Shown in pieces: positions 8,706 to 16,735 of a stretch of DNA of 49,065 nucleotides. Where the stretch lies: assembly GCF_003363715.1 (NCBI RefSeq), contig NZ_QREV01000038.1, forward strand, positions 1-49,065, written 5' to 3'. Below the pieces are notes generated by a model. The model did not search any database. It saw only the letters and a list, made by a program, of their open reading frames with translations, and was not told the DNA's origin. The position numbers were made by a program, and so were the translations under genes. Numbering within the stretch: the first letter of the stretch is position 1; the number at the start of each line of letters is the position of its first letter. The stretch comes from Parabacteroides acidifaciens (GTDB lineage Bacteria > Bacteroidota > Bacteroidia > Bacteroidales > Tannerellaceae).

Positions 8706-9692
8706 TTACGGTATATTTCTTAACAATGTATTTCTCAATAATATCTCAACCAGCAACAGTGAGAAAAGCAGGAGCGCCCAATTCTTGTACTCTTCCTGTT
8801 TTTTACTATATTCCTGCACGCTGATCTTTGTCTTCTCCATCTTATCGATTTCCGAATAGATCTCCTTCAGGCTGGCATTATCCGTCGCACGGAAATATTG
8901 TCCACCGGTTGTAGCGGCAATCTGCTTCAAAGTCGGTTCGTCTATCTCAACGTCGACATCCACATACTTAACACCGAATGCTGTCTGCCACGGATAAGGA
9001 GCTTTTCCTTGCGTACCGACACCGATTGTATAAACACGGACACCGAATGTCTTGGCTATTTCTGCTGCCGTTACTGGAGCGATCTCACCTTGATTATTCA
9101 CACCGTCTGTCAGCAGGATGATCACTTTTGATTTAGCCTGGCTGTCCTTAATACGGCTGACCGCATTTGCCAACCCCAGACCGATTGCGGTCCCATCTTG
9201 AATAATACCAGGCTGGACATCTTTAAACAGATTCAATAATACGGTATGGTCTGTCGTTAGCGGGCATTGCGTAAAACTTTCTGCTGCGAATACGACTAAA
9301 CCGATATTATCGTTCGGGCGGCCATTGATAAAGGATGCAGCCACGTCTTTGGATGCTTCCAGACGGTCCGGCTTCAGATCCTGTGCCCTCATACTGCCCG
9401 AAATATCCATTGCCAACATAATATCAATACCCTCCGTTGAAGAGTTCTGCCAACTATTCGTAGACTGCGGACGTGCCAGTATCACAATCAGGACAGCTAT
9501 TGCCGCCATCCGTAACACGAACGGGACATGCCGGAGCCAGACTTTCCAAGTGCTTGCTCCCGGCGCATCGAAGACTTCCGTAGACGACACCTGCAAACTT
9601 GCCTGATTTTTGCTCAGTTTGTAGATATACCATCCGATCATCGGGATCAGCAATAATAACAAATACAGATATGTAGGATTTGCAAATACCAT
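8706..9692 (-). CDS. batA: BatA: VWA membrane protein
   Basis: The 328-residue protein has two N-terminal membrane helices (about 6-25 and 57-73), then a VWA domain whose MIDAS motif DISGS (D96-S98-S100) is intact, with the later T and D positions in DGTAIGLGLANAV and ILLTDGVNNQGE. A C-terminal helix (WALLLFSLLLVEILL) follows. This is the standard BatA layout. It is paralogous to the following BatB half. The upstream BatD-like gene stops one base before its ATG, so the two are tightly coupled. The Bat proteins are assumed to form an envelope complex that works with the MoxR ATPase. Confidence 0.92.
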   Translation of the reverse strand: MVFANPTYLYLLLLLIPMIGWYIYKLSKNQASLQVSSTEVFDAPGASTWKVWLRHVPFVLRMAAIAVLIVILARPQSTNSWQNSSTEGIDIMLAMDISGSMRAQDLKPDRLEASKDVAASFINGRPNDNIGLVVFAAESFTQCPLTTDHTVLLNLFKDVQPGIIQDGTAIGLGLANAVSRIKDSQAKSKVIILLTDGVNNQGEIAPVTAAEIAKTFGVRVYTIGVGTQGKAPYPWQTAFGVKYVDVDVEIDEPTLKQIAATTGGQYFRATDNASLKEIYSEIDKMEKTKISVQEYSKKQEEYKNWALLLFSLLLVEILLRNTLLRNIP

Positions 9693-9693
9693 C

Positions 9694-10707
9694 TTATTCT
9701 TTACTTATATTTGAATCATTCTTTTCTACAGGCTTTCCTTCGCCTTCCGCGTTTTCTCCTTCACCGGGTGCGGGAATCTCCTCTATCTTCGTCTGATTAA
9801 TGAACAGATAAGCATTCATCAAACTCAAATCGTTTTCATCCGGCAGCGGATTCATCTTTGCAAATTTCACAAAATCAGACAACTGCATAATCTGCTTCAA
9901 GCTTTCATATACAGAGTTAGCCTCATGCTGTTTACGGATGATATCGAGTATCTCGCCGGAAGTCATTTCCATTGCATTGATACCGAAACGATCCACGATA
10001 TAACGACGCAACGTATCCGTAATCAATGTATAATACTCTTTACTGCGACCCTGCTGCCAAAGTTTCTGCTGCTTGATCTCATCAAGTTCCTTTATGGCCT
10101 GTTCATGAGGAGGAAGCTTCGGTTCCGGCTTCTTGAACGGAATAATCGGCTTCTTGTTACGAATACGCTGTATGATATAGCCGATCACGCAGATCAGGAA
10201 CAGTGTCAGCAATATGCCGAATATCCAGGGATAATAATCAGCCAGCACAAAAGGCGGTTTCCAGACCTCTTTGATATCATAAAACTCTTCCGGTTTGTCG
10301 GTATTGACAGGAATAGTCGAAACCTTTAACGCGACTTGGTTGGAATAAACAGTATCGGCGCCATCGATCACCATAAACGGAGGCAACAGATAGAGGGAAG
10401 AATCAAAAGAGGTAACCAGCAAATCCTGCTCGATCAATAAACGATCGTTATCGATCAAGGTAGAATCCGCTTTTGAGACACCTAACACCTCTACCCCGGC
10501 CATCAATGTATCTTGCGGAATAACCAGCTGAACGGCCTTATCTTTGTCTGCTGTTACCGTTAGATGTAAAACAGTCTGTTCACCGATCAGTATGGCGGCA
10601 GAGTCGACTTTCACGTCTACCAGTGTCTGCTGTGCATACGCCTTCCCTCCGGACAAAAACGTACCGAATAGGGATAGTAACAGAATGCTTTTCTTTATTA
10701 ATTTCAT
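9694..10707 (-). CDS. BatD-like/DUF4381-type single-pass membrane protein of the bat operon
   Basis: The 337-residue protein has a signal peptide (MKLIKKSILLLSLFGTFLSGGKAYAQ), a periplasmic beta-rich part with BatD-like wording (SAAILIGEQTVLHLTVTADKDK), one membrane helix (about 163-185, WIFGILLTLFLICVIGYII), and a helical cytosolic tail (EQAIKELDEIKQQKLWQQGRSKEYYTLITDTLRRYI) typical of DUF4381-like proteins. The C terminus is acidic and low in complexity. It lies between the DUF58 gene and batA, which is the usual place for this component in Bacteroidetes moxR-bat operons. A precise function is not established. It could be described as a second BatD-type partner. Confidence 0.8.
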   Translation of the reverse strand: MKLIKKSILLLSLFGTFLSGGKAYAQQTLVDVKVDSAAILIGEQTVLHLTVTADKDKAVQLVIPQDTLMAGVEVLGVSKADSTLIDNDRLLIEQDLLVTSFDSSLYLLPPFMVIDGADTVYSNQVALKVSTIPVNTDKPEEFYDIKEVWKPPFVLADYYPWIFGILLTLFLICVIGYIIQRIRNKKPIIPFKKPEPKLPPHEQAIKELDEIKQQKLWQQGRSKEYYTLITDTLRRYIVDRFGINAMEMTSGEILDIIRKQHEANSVYESLKQIMQLSDFVKFAKMNPLPDENDLSLMNAYLFINQTKIEEIPAPGEGENAEGEGKPVEKNDSNISKE

Positions 10708-10716
10708 TTGCTTGCT

Positions 10717-11586
10717 TTAATTACGTTTATCAAAAAGAGCAATTAATGCTTTCACATAATCATCTTCGGTACGGATAGAGACTGAATCGACCCGGCACTT
10801 CTTGAACGAATCGCTCATCGCGGCCTGCCGGCGGTCCCACCATTCCTTGTAGGCCGTACGCACATGGGCGGAAGAGCTGTCTATCCAGCGTTCCCGTCCG
10901 GTTTCGGCATCCTTGATCTTCATCAGGCCGACAGAAGGAAGTTCCGTCTCGCGGCGATCGTACACCTGAATGGCAACGACATCATGCTTACGGTTGGCGA
11001 TCGTCAATGCATCCTTGAAGCCGTCCTTATCAATAAAGTCGGAAATCAGGAAAGCCGTGCATCGTTTCTTAATCGCGTTGGTCAGATATTTAAGCGCCTG
11101 TGCAATATTGGTCTGCTTCTCTTCCGGCTGGAAGTCGATCAGTTCGCGAATGATATACAAGATATGTTTCTTTCCCTTCTGGGGAGGAATAAACTTTTCT
11201 ATCTTGTCGGAGAAAAACACCACACCGATTTTATCGTTGTTCTGAATAGCCGAGAAGGCAAGCGTAGCGGCAATCTCCGTAATGATCTCTTTCTTCATTA
11301 CATTCACGGAACCAAAATCCCTACTTCCCGATACGTCAATCAGCAACATCACCGTCAGCTCACGTTCTTCTTCGAACACCTTTACATAAGGCCGGACATA
11401 GCGGGCTGTTACATTCCAGTCGATATCGCGGATATCGTCTCCGTATTGGTACTCGCGCACTTCGCTGAACGCCATACCGCGACCTTTGAACGCAGAATGG
11501 TACTGCCCGGCAAAAATATTGCGGGACAGGCCACGAGTCTTTATCTCAATCCGTCGAACTTTCTTTAATAGTTCACTTGTTTCCAT
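10717..11586 (-). CDS. DUF58 domain protein of the moxR-bat operon
   Basis: The start is taken at 11586 (METSELLKKVRRIEIKTRGLS). The longer frame to 11628 adds residues coded by the AT-rich repeat sequence upstream and is unlikely. The 289-residue protein carries the DUF58 core (GRGMAFSEVREYQYGDDIRDIDWNVTAR) and a VWA-like fold with DVSGS at its MIDAS position (LIDVSGSRDFGS). No membrane segment is seen. DUF58 proteins are encoded almost always next to MoxR ATPases and are believed to be their adaptor or client. It follows moxR after a 113-base AT-rich gap and precedes the BatD-like gene by 9 bases. Confidence 0.9.
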   Translation of the reverse strand: METSELLKKVRRIEIKTRGLSRNIFAGQYHSAFKGRGMAFSEVREYQYGDDIRDIDWNVTARYVRPYVKVFEEERELTVMLLIDVSGSRDFGSVNVMKKEIITEIAATLAFSAIQNNDKIGVVFFSDKIEKFIPPQKGKKHILYIIRELIDFQPEEKQTNIAQALKYLTNAIKKRCTAFLISDFIDKDGFKDALTIANRKHDVVAIQVYDRRETELPSVGLMKIKDAETGRERWIDSSSAHVRTAYKEWWDRRQAAMSDSFKKCRVDSVSIRTEDDYVKALIALFDKRN

Positions 11587-11699
11587 CTTGATAATTGAAA
11601 ATTGATAATTGAAAGTTGAAAATTTCAAACTAACGGAGAATGTAGTTTCAAAGAGTCAGTCCCTTTAATTTTCAATTCTCCATTTTCCATTTTCAATTA
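11587..11699. repeat. AT-rich TTGATAATTGAAAA-type repeat spacer
   Basis: The spacer between moxR and the DUF58 gene begins with repeated words (TTGATAATTGAAAA, TTGATAATTGAAAG) and ends with the complementary wording TTTTCAATTCTCC, TTTTCCATTTTCAATTA. The two ends can pair. A related string (AATTGATAATTGACAATAG) occurs at about 16702, upstream of ftsY. Such strings are common spacers in Bacteroidetes genomes; whether they act as processing or stability elements is unknown. Confidence 0.5.
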
Positions 11700-12695
11700 T
11701 TAAGGTACTTCAACCTTGTTCAGAATTTCACTGATCACCTCTTCCGATGTCAGGTTGTTTGCTTCTGCCTCGTAGCTCAGGCCGATACGGTGGCGCATAA
11801 CGTCGTGGCATACGGCACGGATATCTTCAGGAATCACGTAGCCTCTGCGTTTGATGAACGCGTATGCACGGGCTGCCAATGCCAAGTTGATAGAAGCACG
11901 TGGAGAAGCACCGAACGAGATCATATTAGCCAAGTTTGCCAGACCGTGTTCCTGCGGGAAACGGGTTGCAAAGACGATATCAACGATATAACGCTCGATC
12001 TTTTCATCCAGATAAACTTCGCGGACAACCTTGCGGGCTTCCAGGATTTCCTCTTTACTCAGGATCGGCTTGATCTCCGGTTTCACTCCTGAAATATTCT
12101 GACGGATAATCAGTTTTTCTTCTTCTTTTTTCGGATAGTTGATGATGACCTTCAACATGAAACGGTCTACCTGTGCTTCTGGCAGCGGATAAGTACCTTC
12201 CTGCTCGATCGGGTTCTGTGTAGCCATTACCAGGAACGGTTCCGGCAGCTTGTAAGTATTTTCACTGATTGTTACCTGGCGTTCCTGCATCGCTTCCAAA
12301 AGTGCACTCTGAACCTTCGCCGGTGCACGGTTGATTTCATCCGCCAATACAAAATTAGCGAAGACAGGTCCTTGTTTAACCATAAATTCTTCGCTTTTCT
12401 GACTATAAATCATAGTACCGATAACGTCGGCCGGCAGCAAGTCCGGCGTGAACTGGATACGGCTGTATTTCGCATCGATCAATGACGCCAGTGTTTTAAT
12501 GGCCAAAGTCTTTGCCAACCCAGGCACACCTTCCAGCAGGATATGACCATCTGAAAGCAGACCGATCAATAACGATTCCACCAAATGTTTCTGTCCAACA
12601 ATTACCTGGTCCATACCCATCGTAATCATGTTCACAAACGAACTTTTACTTTCAATCCGCTCGTTCAACTCACGAATGTCTACTGTCTGACTCAT
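11700..12695 (-). CDS. moxR: MoxR-family AAA+ ATPase
   Basis: The 331-residue cytosolic ATPase has a Walker A motif GVPGLAKT (56-63), a Walker B motif (FVLADEINRAP), the MoxR signature PAKVQSALLEAMQERQVT, and sensor-type residues in ATQNPIEQEGTYPLPEAQVDRF. The C-terminal lid contains SPRASINLALAARAYA. MoxR ATPases act as chaperone-like machines for metal or cofactor insertion and for assembly of VWA-protein complexes. As the first gene of the moxR-bat operon it probably drives the Bat proteins. A possible TAnnTTTG promoter lies about 55 bases upstream of its ATG. Confidence 0.93.
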   Translation of the reverse strand: MSQTVDIRELNERIESKSSFVNMITMGMDQVIVGQKHLVESLLIGLLSDGHILLEGVPGLAKTLAIKTLASLIDAKYSRIQFTPDLLPADVIGTMIYSQKSEEFMVKQGPVFANFVLADEINRAPAKVQSALLEAMQERQVTISENTYKLPEPFLVMATQNPIEQEGTYPLPEAQVDRFMLKVIINYPKKEEEKLIIRQNISGVKPEIKPILSKEEILEARKVVREVYLDEKIERYIVDIVFATRFPQEHGLANLANMISFGASPRASINLALAARAYAFIKRRGYVIPEDIRAVCHDVMRHRIGLSYEAEANNLTSEEVISEILNKVEVP

Positions 12696-12747
12696 AGATT
12701 TTCTTCAATTATATTGTTATTATTTTTACTTGCTTTTTTGAGATGCA

Positions 12748-12755
12748 CAAAATTA
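12748..12755 (-). promoter_or_regulatory. Candidate -7 element (TAATTTTG) of the moxR-bat operon
   Basis: On the minus strand this is an exact match to the Bacteroidetes TAnnTTTG element, 53 bases before the moxR ATG. No clear -33 TTG is seen 19-21 bases upstream. The surrounding gap is strongly AT rich, so a chance match is possible. Confidence 0.4.
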
Positions 12756-12851
12756 GAAATGTTAAATTCGTATTCTACACTTTCGCAGTTAAATAATACT
12801 AACCTATATGGAAGTATTTTGTTTTATTTTACTTAAAAGGGAGCGTTTTTA

Positions 12852-14030
12852 TTACAGTTGGCCACTCAGAATCTCGGTCTGCCGGGCTGCAGCTTTCTCC
12901 ACGGAAGCACGGTCACGGCGATTAATACCATACAGCTCAGGAGCAGGCACTTCGATAACAGTGCCGATAGGTATATTGTTCGGATCTTTTATAATAGCTT
13001 TATTGTGTTCATACAGATATACCCAGAAAATCTTGCTGCCGTAATAATCCAACGAAATAAGAGTCAGGCGGCTGCCCGGTTCTATTTTGACACGGGCGAT
13101 TACTTTTGGAGAAGTGGTTTCCGGCTTTGCTTCGGTCGTTTGAGTTGTGACCTGAGTCGTATCTTGTCGCACAGAATCCACTTGGGCAACCCCCATGTGC
13201 TTTTTAACCTCTTCCGGTTTGAGCATCCATGATTTATCTTCTTTTGAAGAAGCGGTATCTTTCTTTAAAACGGAAGTTTCTTTTTCTCCTTCGAAGAAAT
13301 GGCTGCGGTTCAGATAAAGACACACATTAAAGGCTATCAAAAAGAACACGAATACGCAGATTGCCACATTCCGCTTTGTACGGGACTTACCCGTTCCCGC
13401 GCCTGACGCGGGATCGCAAAGTGGCTGGCTGTTATCCGCCTCAACAGGATCAGGAGCTACATTATTATCCGTATTATCAAGAACGATATCGTCTGTTTCC
13501 TCGCGATCCCGCATCGAATGCGGGAACGGGGCAGCCGGTTCCTCAGGAGAGCTATCAGGCTGCTCGACAAGGGCAGAATCCTCCTGTGTGGCATCTTCTA
13601 CCTGTGGCAAACGCTTTTCTTCCGGCATCACCTCTTCTACCGATTCGTCTTCCGCCTCCTTTTCTTCCGGCTCGTCAGCACTCACGTCCATATCGGTAAA
13701 ATCGACGTTCTCACCTAATTCGGTTGTCTCAAAAAAAGAAAAAGGCTTGTTGACAAGTTCCCGCAAATCTTTATCGGGGAGGAAGGAAAACTTATAATGT
13801 TCCGGAATTACGAAACGTTCACCCGTATTTACATGGATACTTTCACGCTTCTCTACAGGAATGATTTTGAATGTACCGAGCCCCTTCACCTTCACAAGCT
13901 TATCGGCATAGACGCCATCCGAAACAACCGCTATAAATTCTCTCAGAAAACGTTCGGTGCTGTTCTTGTCTTTCCCTGTATATTCGGCTAACAAACCTGC
14001 CAAATCCTGTATGGTCAGCCGGTTATTCAT
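12852..14030 (-). CDS. HU-family DNA-binding domain fused to a transmembrane helix and LysM-like domain
   Basis: The 392-residue protein has an HU/IHF-like domain at 1-95 (LTIQDLAGLLAEYTGKDKNSTERFLREFIAVV ... VKVKGLGTFKIIPVEKRESIHVNTGERFVIP). A long acidic, proline-rich linker runs to about 215. One membrane helix follows at about 220-239 (VAICVFVFFLIAFNVCLYL). A LysM-like domain lies at about 315-365 (VKIEPGSRLTLISLDYYGSKIFWVYLYEHNKAII). The predicted topology puts the DNA-binding part in the cytosol and the LysM part, which in general binds peptidoglycan, in the periplasm. It could therefore tether the nucleoid to the wall. The start overlaps the stop of the second HU gene by 8 bases, so translation is probably coupled. 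Two palindromic repeat copies lie inside the linker. Confidence 0.87.
   Translation of the reverse strand: MNNRLTIQDLAGLLAEYTGKDKNSTERFLREFIAVVSDGVYADKLVKVKGLGTFKIIPVEKRESIHVNTGERFVIPEHYKFSFLPDKDLRELVNKPFSFFETTELGENVDFTDMDVSADEPEEKEAEDESVEEVMPEEKRLPQVEDATQEDSALVEQPDSSPEEPAAPFPHSMRDREETDDIVLDNTDNNVAPDPVEADNSQPLCDPASGAGTGKSRTKRNVAICVFVFFLIAFNVCLYLNRSHFFEGEKETSVLKKDTASSKEDKSWMLKPEEVKKHMGVAQVDSVRQDTTQVTTQTTEAKPETTSPKVIARVKIEPGSRLTLISLDYYGSKIFWVYLYEHNKAIIKDPNNIPIGTVIEVPAPELYGINRRDRASVEKAAARQTEILSGQL
13390..13417. repeat. Palindromic repeat copy A inside the HU-LysM gene
   Basis: On the plus strand this reads CCCGTTCCCGC, seven bases, GCGGGATCGC. It is the reverse complement of copy B at 13503-13530 in 21 of 28 positions; only the central seven bases differ. 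It encodes residues about 205-214 of the linker (CDPASGAGTG) in frame. The GC-rich hairpin contrasts with the surrounding sequence. Confidence 0.7.
13503..13530. repeat. Palindromic repeat copy B inside the HU-LysM gene
   Basis: On the plus strand this reads GCGATCCCGC, seven bases (ATCGAAT), GCGGGAACGGG. It lies 85 bases from copy A in inverted orientation with identical arms. It encodes residues about 167-176 (PFPHSMRDR) of the linker in frame. This looks like a REP-type mobile palindrome tolerated in a disordered linker. Confidence 0.7.
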
Positions 14031-14325
14031 GTTCGCTTAATTCTTTAAGTTTATTCTTCACGGTGGTTCCCGGCTTGAATACCGGAACGAGTTTTGGAGG
14101 CACCAGATAACGCTTTCCGTTCGAAGGATTGACAGAGATACGCTCCGCCTTCTTTTTCACTTCAAACTGACCGAACCCTTGCAGGTAAACGATGTCGTTA
14201 TCTACTAAACGGGAACTGACCACAGAACTTAAAACAGAAAGTGTATCGGTAACTTCCTGTGCAGTCCATCCCATACGAGAGGCAAGTTCGGTAATCAGTT
14301 CCTTATTCTTCATATCCGCATCCAT
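14023..14325 (-). CDS. HU/IHF-family DNA-binding protein
   Basis: The 100-residue protein is a complete HU-type fold: helical N-terminal half (KNKELITELASRMGWTAQEVTDTLSVLSSVVSSRL) and the beta arm with VYLQGFGQFEVKKKAERISVNPSNGKRYLVPPKLVPVFKPG. It should bind DNA as a dimer and bend it. The start could be 14325 (MDADMKNKEL) or 14313 (MKNKEL). Its stop overlaps the ATG of the HU-TM-LysM gene by 8 bases, so the pair may form a heterodimer. It follows rimO by 71 bases across a weak hairpin. Confidence 0.9.
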   Translation of the reverse strand: MDADMKNKELITELASRMGWTAQEVTDTLSVLSSVVSSRLVDNDIVYLQGFGQFEVKKKAERISVNPSNGKRYLVPPKLVPVFKPGTTVKNKLKELSEHE

Positions 14326-14362
14326 TAATAGATTATGCAGCTATATTAGTTATTTTTTCGTA

Positions 14363-14385
14363 AACTGGCAAACTTCTTTGCAGTT
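14363..14385 (-). terminator. Weak hairpin after rimO
   Basis: AACTG-(G)-CAAA / TTTG-CAGTT forms a 9-bp stem with one bulge and a CTTC loop. It lies 12 bases after the rimO stop, with only three T on the minus-strand side and five on the plus-strand side. It may be a leaky terminator or mRNA stabiliser before the HU genes. Confidence 0.35.
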
Positions 14386-14396
14386 TTTATATCATA

Positions 14397-15692
14397 TTAA
14401 AGCACTTTTCCGTACAAATCAAAGGCTTGAGCGTCTTCTATTTGTACGTTATAGAACTGTCCGGGAGTCAGTACCTTTTCTTTGGTAATAAGAATCTCCG
14501 GATCGACTTCCGGTGAATCGAATTCCGTACGGCCTACATAAAAGTCATCCTCTTCACGGTCAATTATCACTTTAAACTCTTTTCCGATCTTGGATGCATT
14601 TATATCTGCCGAAATACCTTCCTGGATACGCATCAAATAATCCAGACGATCTTGCTTTACATCCGGATCGATGTCATCGGTATAATGTTTAAAGGAATAG
14701 GTTCCTTCTTCGTGGCTATAAGCAAAAGCTCCCATACGTTCGAAGCGGACATCCTTCACAAAGGCTACCAACTCTTCAAAATCTTGTTCCGTTTCACCCG
14801 GATGGCCAACCATCAAGGTTGTCCGTAAATGGATGCCGGGAACTTCCTCGCGCATCCGCCGTATCAACGCATAGGTTTCTTCTTTCGTGATGTTCCGGCG
14901 CATTTTTGCAAGCATCGGATCGCTGATATGTTGCAACGCGATATCCATATATTTACAGACATTATCGCGTTCACGCATAACCCGCAGCAAATCATAAGGG
15001 AAATGGGAAGGATATCCATAATGGAGGCGAATCCATTCCACGCCTGGAATATCGGAGATACGTTCTATCAATTCGGGCAGCGCATAACGTTTATATAAGT
15101 CAAGACCGTAGTAAGTCAGATCCTGCGCAATCACCTGGAACTCTTTCACCCCCTGCTCCACCAACAAGCGGACTTCTCGCTCGATATCTTCCATCGGAAC
15201 GGACTGATAATGCCCCGTACTGATCGGAATGGCACAATAGGAACAAGTGCGGTTACACCCTTCCGCAATCTTCAGATAGGCATAATGCCGGGGAGTTGTC
15301 AGCACACGGTCGGAAGCCAGTTCACGATGATAGGATTTGCCCAAATCGTTCAGCAGTTCCTTCCAGTTAAACTTTCCATAAAAATGATCGACCTCCGGCA
15401 ATTCGTTTTCCAGGTCTTTCAGGAAGCGTTCGGACAGGCACCCCATTACAAACAGTTTACCGATCTTTCCTTTCTTCTTCGCTTCACCCAAGTCAAGGAT
15501 CATATTGATCGACTCTTCTTGTGCATCACCGATAAAGCCGCAAGTATTTACGACTACGATTTCACCGTTAATTTTATGTGGATCGTGTTCGACGGCATAA
15601 CCGTTTGCCACGAATTGGCGCATAAGTTGTTCTGAATCCACCAGGTTTTTCGAACAACCTAATGTTATAATATCGACTTTATTTTTCCGCAT
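14397..15692 (-). CDS. rimO: RimO: ribosomal protein S12 methylthiotransferase
   Basis: The 431-residue enzyme adds a methylthio group to the conserved aspartate of ribosomal protein S12. The N-terminal UPF0004 domain holds the extra-cluster cysteines (ITLGCSKNLVDSEQL; VNTCGFIGDA; FVMGCLSERF). The radical-SAM domain follows with CxxxCxxC in CNRTCSYCAIP. A TRAM domain ends the protein (EFKVIIDREEDDFYVGRTEFDSPEVDPEI). The opening MRKNKVDIITLGCSKNLVDSEQ is typical of RimO rather than MiaB. The start is 2 bases after the ftsY stop, indicating co-transcription with ftsY. Confidence 0.95.
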   Translation of the reverse strand: MRKNKVDIITLGCSKNLVDSEQLMRQFVANGYAVEHDPHKINGEIVVVNTCGFIGDAQEESINMILDLGEAKKKGKIGKLFVMGCLSERFLKDLENELPEVDHFYGKFNWKELLNDLGKSYHRELASDRVLTTPRHYAYLKIAEGCNRTCSYCAIPISTGHYQSVPMEDIEREVRLLVEQGVKEFQVIAQDLTYYGLDLYKRYALPELIERISDIPGVEWIRLHYGYPSHFPYDLLRVMRERDNVCKYMDIALQHISDPMLAKMRRNITKEETYALIRRMREEVPGIHLRTTLMVGHPGETEQDFEELVAFVKDVRFERMGAFAYSHEEGTYSFKHYTDDIDPDVKQDRLDYLMRIQEGISADINASKIGKEFKVIIDREEDDFYVGRTEFDSPEVDPEILITKEKVLTPGQFYNVQIEDAQAFDLYGKVL

Positions 15693-15694
15693 AT

Positions 15695-16648
15695 TTATTC
15701 TCCGAAGAGGGAGTTCACAAATTCTTTTCTGTTGAATACCTGCAAGTCTTCCATGCCTTCACCCAAACCGATATATTTAACCGGAATGCGGAAATGGTCT
15801 GAAATACCGATCACGACACCGCCTTTGGCAGTCCCGTCCAGCTTGGTAACAGCTAAAGCATTCACTTCAGTTGCCGCTGTAAACTGCTTGGCCTGCTCAA
15901 ACGCATTCTGTCCGGTAGAACCGTCCAACACCAACAATACTTCATGGGGAGCATCCGGAATCACTTTCTTCATCACGTTTTTGATCTTGGTCAGCTCGTT
16001 CATCAGGTTGATCTTGTTATGCAAACGGCCGGCTGTGTCGATAATGACAACATCGGCTCCATTCGCCTTCGCAGAACTCAATGTGTCGAAAGCCACAGAA
16101 GCCGGGTCCGATCCCATCTTCTGTTTCACGATAGGCACTCCTACCCGTTCGCTCCAAATCACTAATTGCTCGACGGCTGCCGCACGGAATGTATCGGCCG
16201 CTCCGAGGTAAACATTCTTTCCGGCTTTCTTGAACTGATAAGCTAACTTGCCGATCGTAGTGGTCTTGCCCACGCCATTTACACCAACAACCATGATAAC
16301 ATACGGCTTTTTATCTTCCGGAACCGTAAACGACTCCAAGTCTTCCGTATGGTTTTCGGTCAGCAGGGCGGCAATTTCTTCACGCAGGATAGCAGTCAGC
16401 TCGGCAGTTGTCACATACTTATCTCTCGACACACGGTCTTCGATACGGGAAATGATTTTCAGTGTAGTATCTACGCCGACATCGGACGTGATCAAAACCT
16501 CTTCCAGATTGTCCAGCACTTCGTCATCCACCTTGCTCTTACCGGCGATGGCTCTGGTAATCTTGGAAAATACATTTTCTTTTGTCTTTGATAACCCTTT
16601 ATCCAGAGTCTCTTTTTTTTCCTTACTGAAAAAGTTAAAAATGCCCAT
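15695..16648 (-). CDS. ftsY: FtsY: signal recognition particle receptor GTPase
   Basis: The 317-residue protein is an SRP receptor reduced to its NG domain, without the long acidic A domain found in Escherichia coli. The GTPase motifs are G1 (GVNGVGKTTTIGKLA), the insertion box DTFRAAAVEQL, DTAGRLHNK, and TKLDGTAKGG. It docks ribosome-SRP complexes at the inner membrane for co-translational insertion. It is encoded directly upstream of rimO. The gap of 87 bases from nspC contains AATTGATAATTGACAATAG-type AT-rich sequence and no evident promoter. Confidence 0.95.
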   Translation of the reverse strand: MGIFNFFSKEKKETLDKGLSKTKENVFSKITRAIAGKSKVDDEVLDNLEEVLITSDVGVDTTLKIISRIEDRVSRDKYVTTAELTAILREEIAALLTENHTEDLESFTVPEDKKPYVIMVVGVNGVGKTTTIGKLAYQFKKAGKNVYLGAADTFRAAAVEQLVIWSERVGVPIVKQKMGSDPASVAFDTLSSAKANGADVVIIDTAGRLHNKINLMNELTKIKNVMKKVIPDAPHEVLLVLDGSTGQNAFEQAKQFTAATEVNALAVTKLDGTAKGGVVIGISDHFRIPVKYIGLGEGMEDLQVFNRKEFVNSLFGE

Positions 16649-16735
16649 ATCTTACTGCTTAATTTATTCCTATTAGAAACGAGTGCGCTAAATTACTAAA
16701 TAATTGATAATTGACAATAGACAATCGACAAATCC

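Noticed and set aside
10717-11628. Longer N terminus for the DUF58 protein (start at 11628)
   Set aside because: The extra residues (KFSTFNYQFSIIK) are just a translation of the AT-rich repeat spacer; METSELLKK fits the family start.
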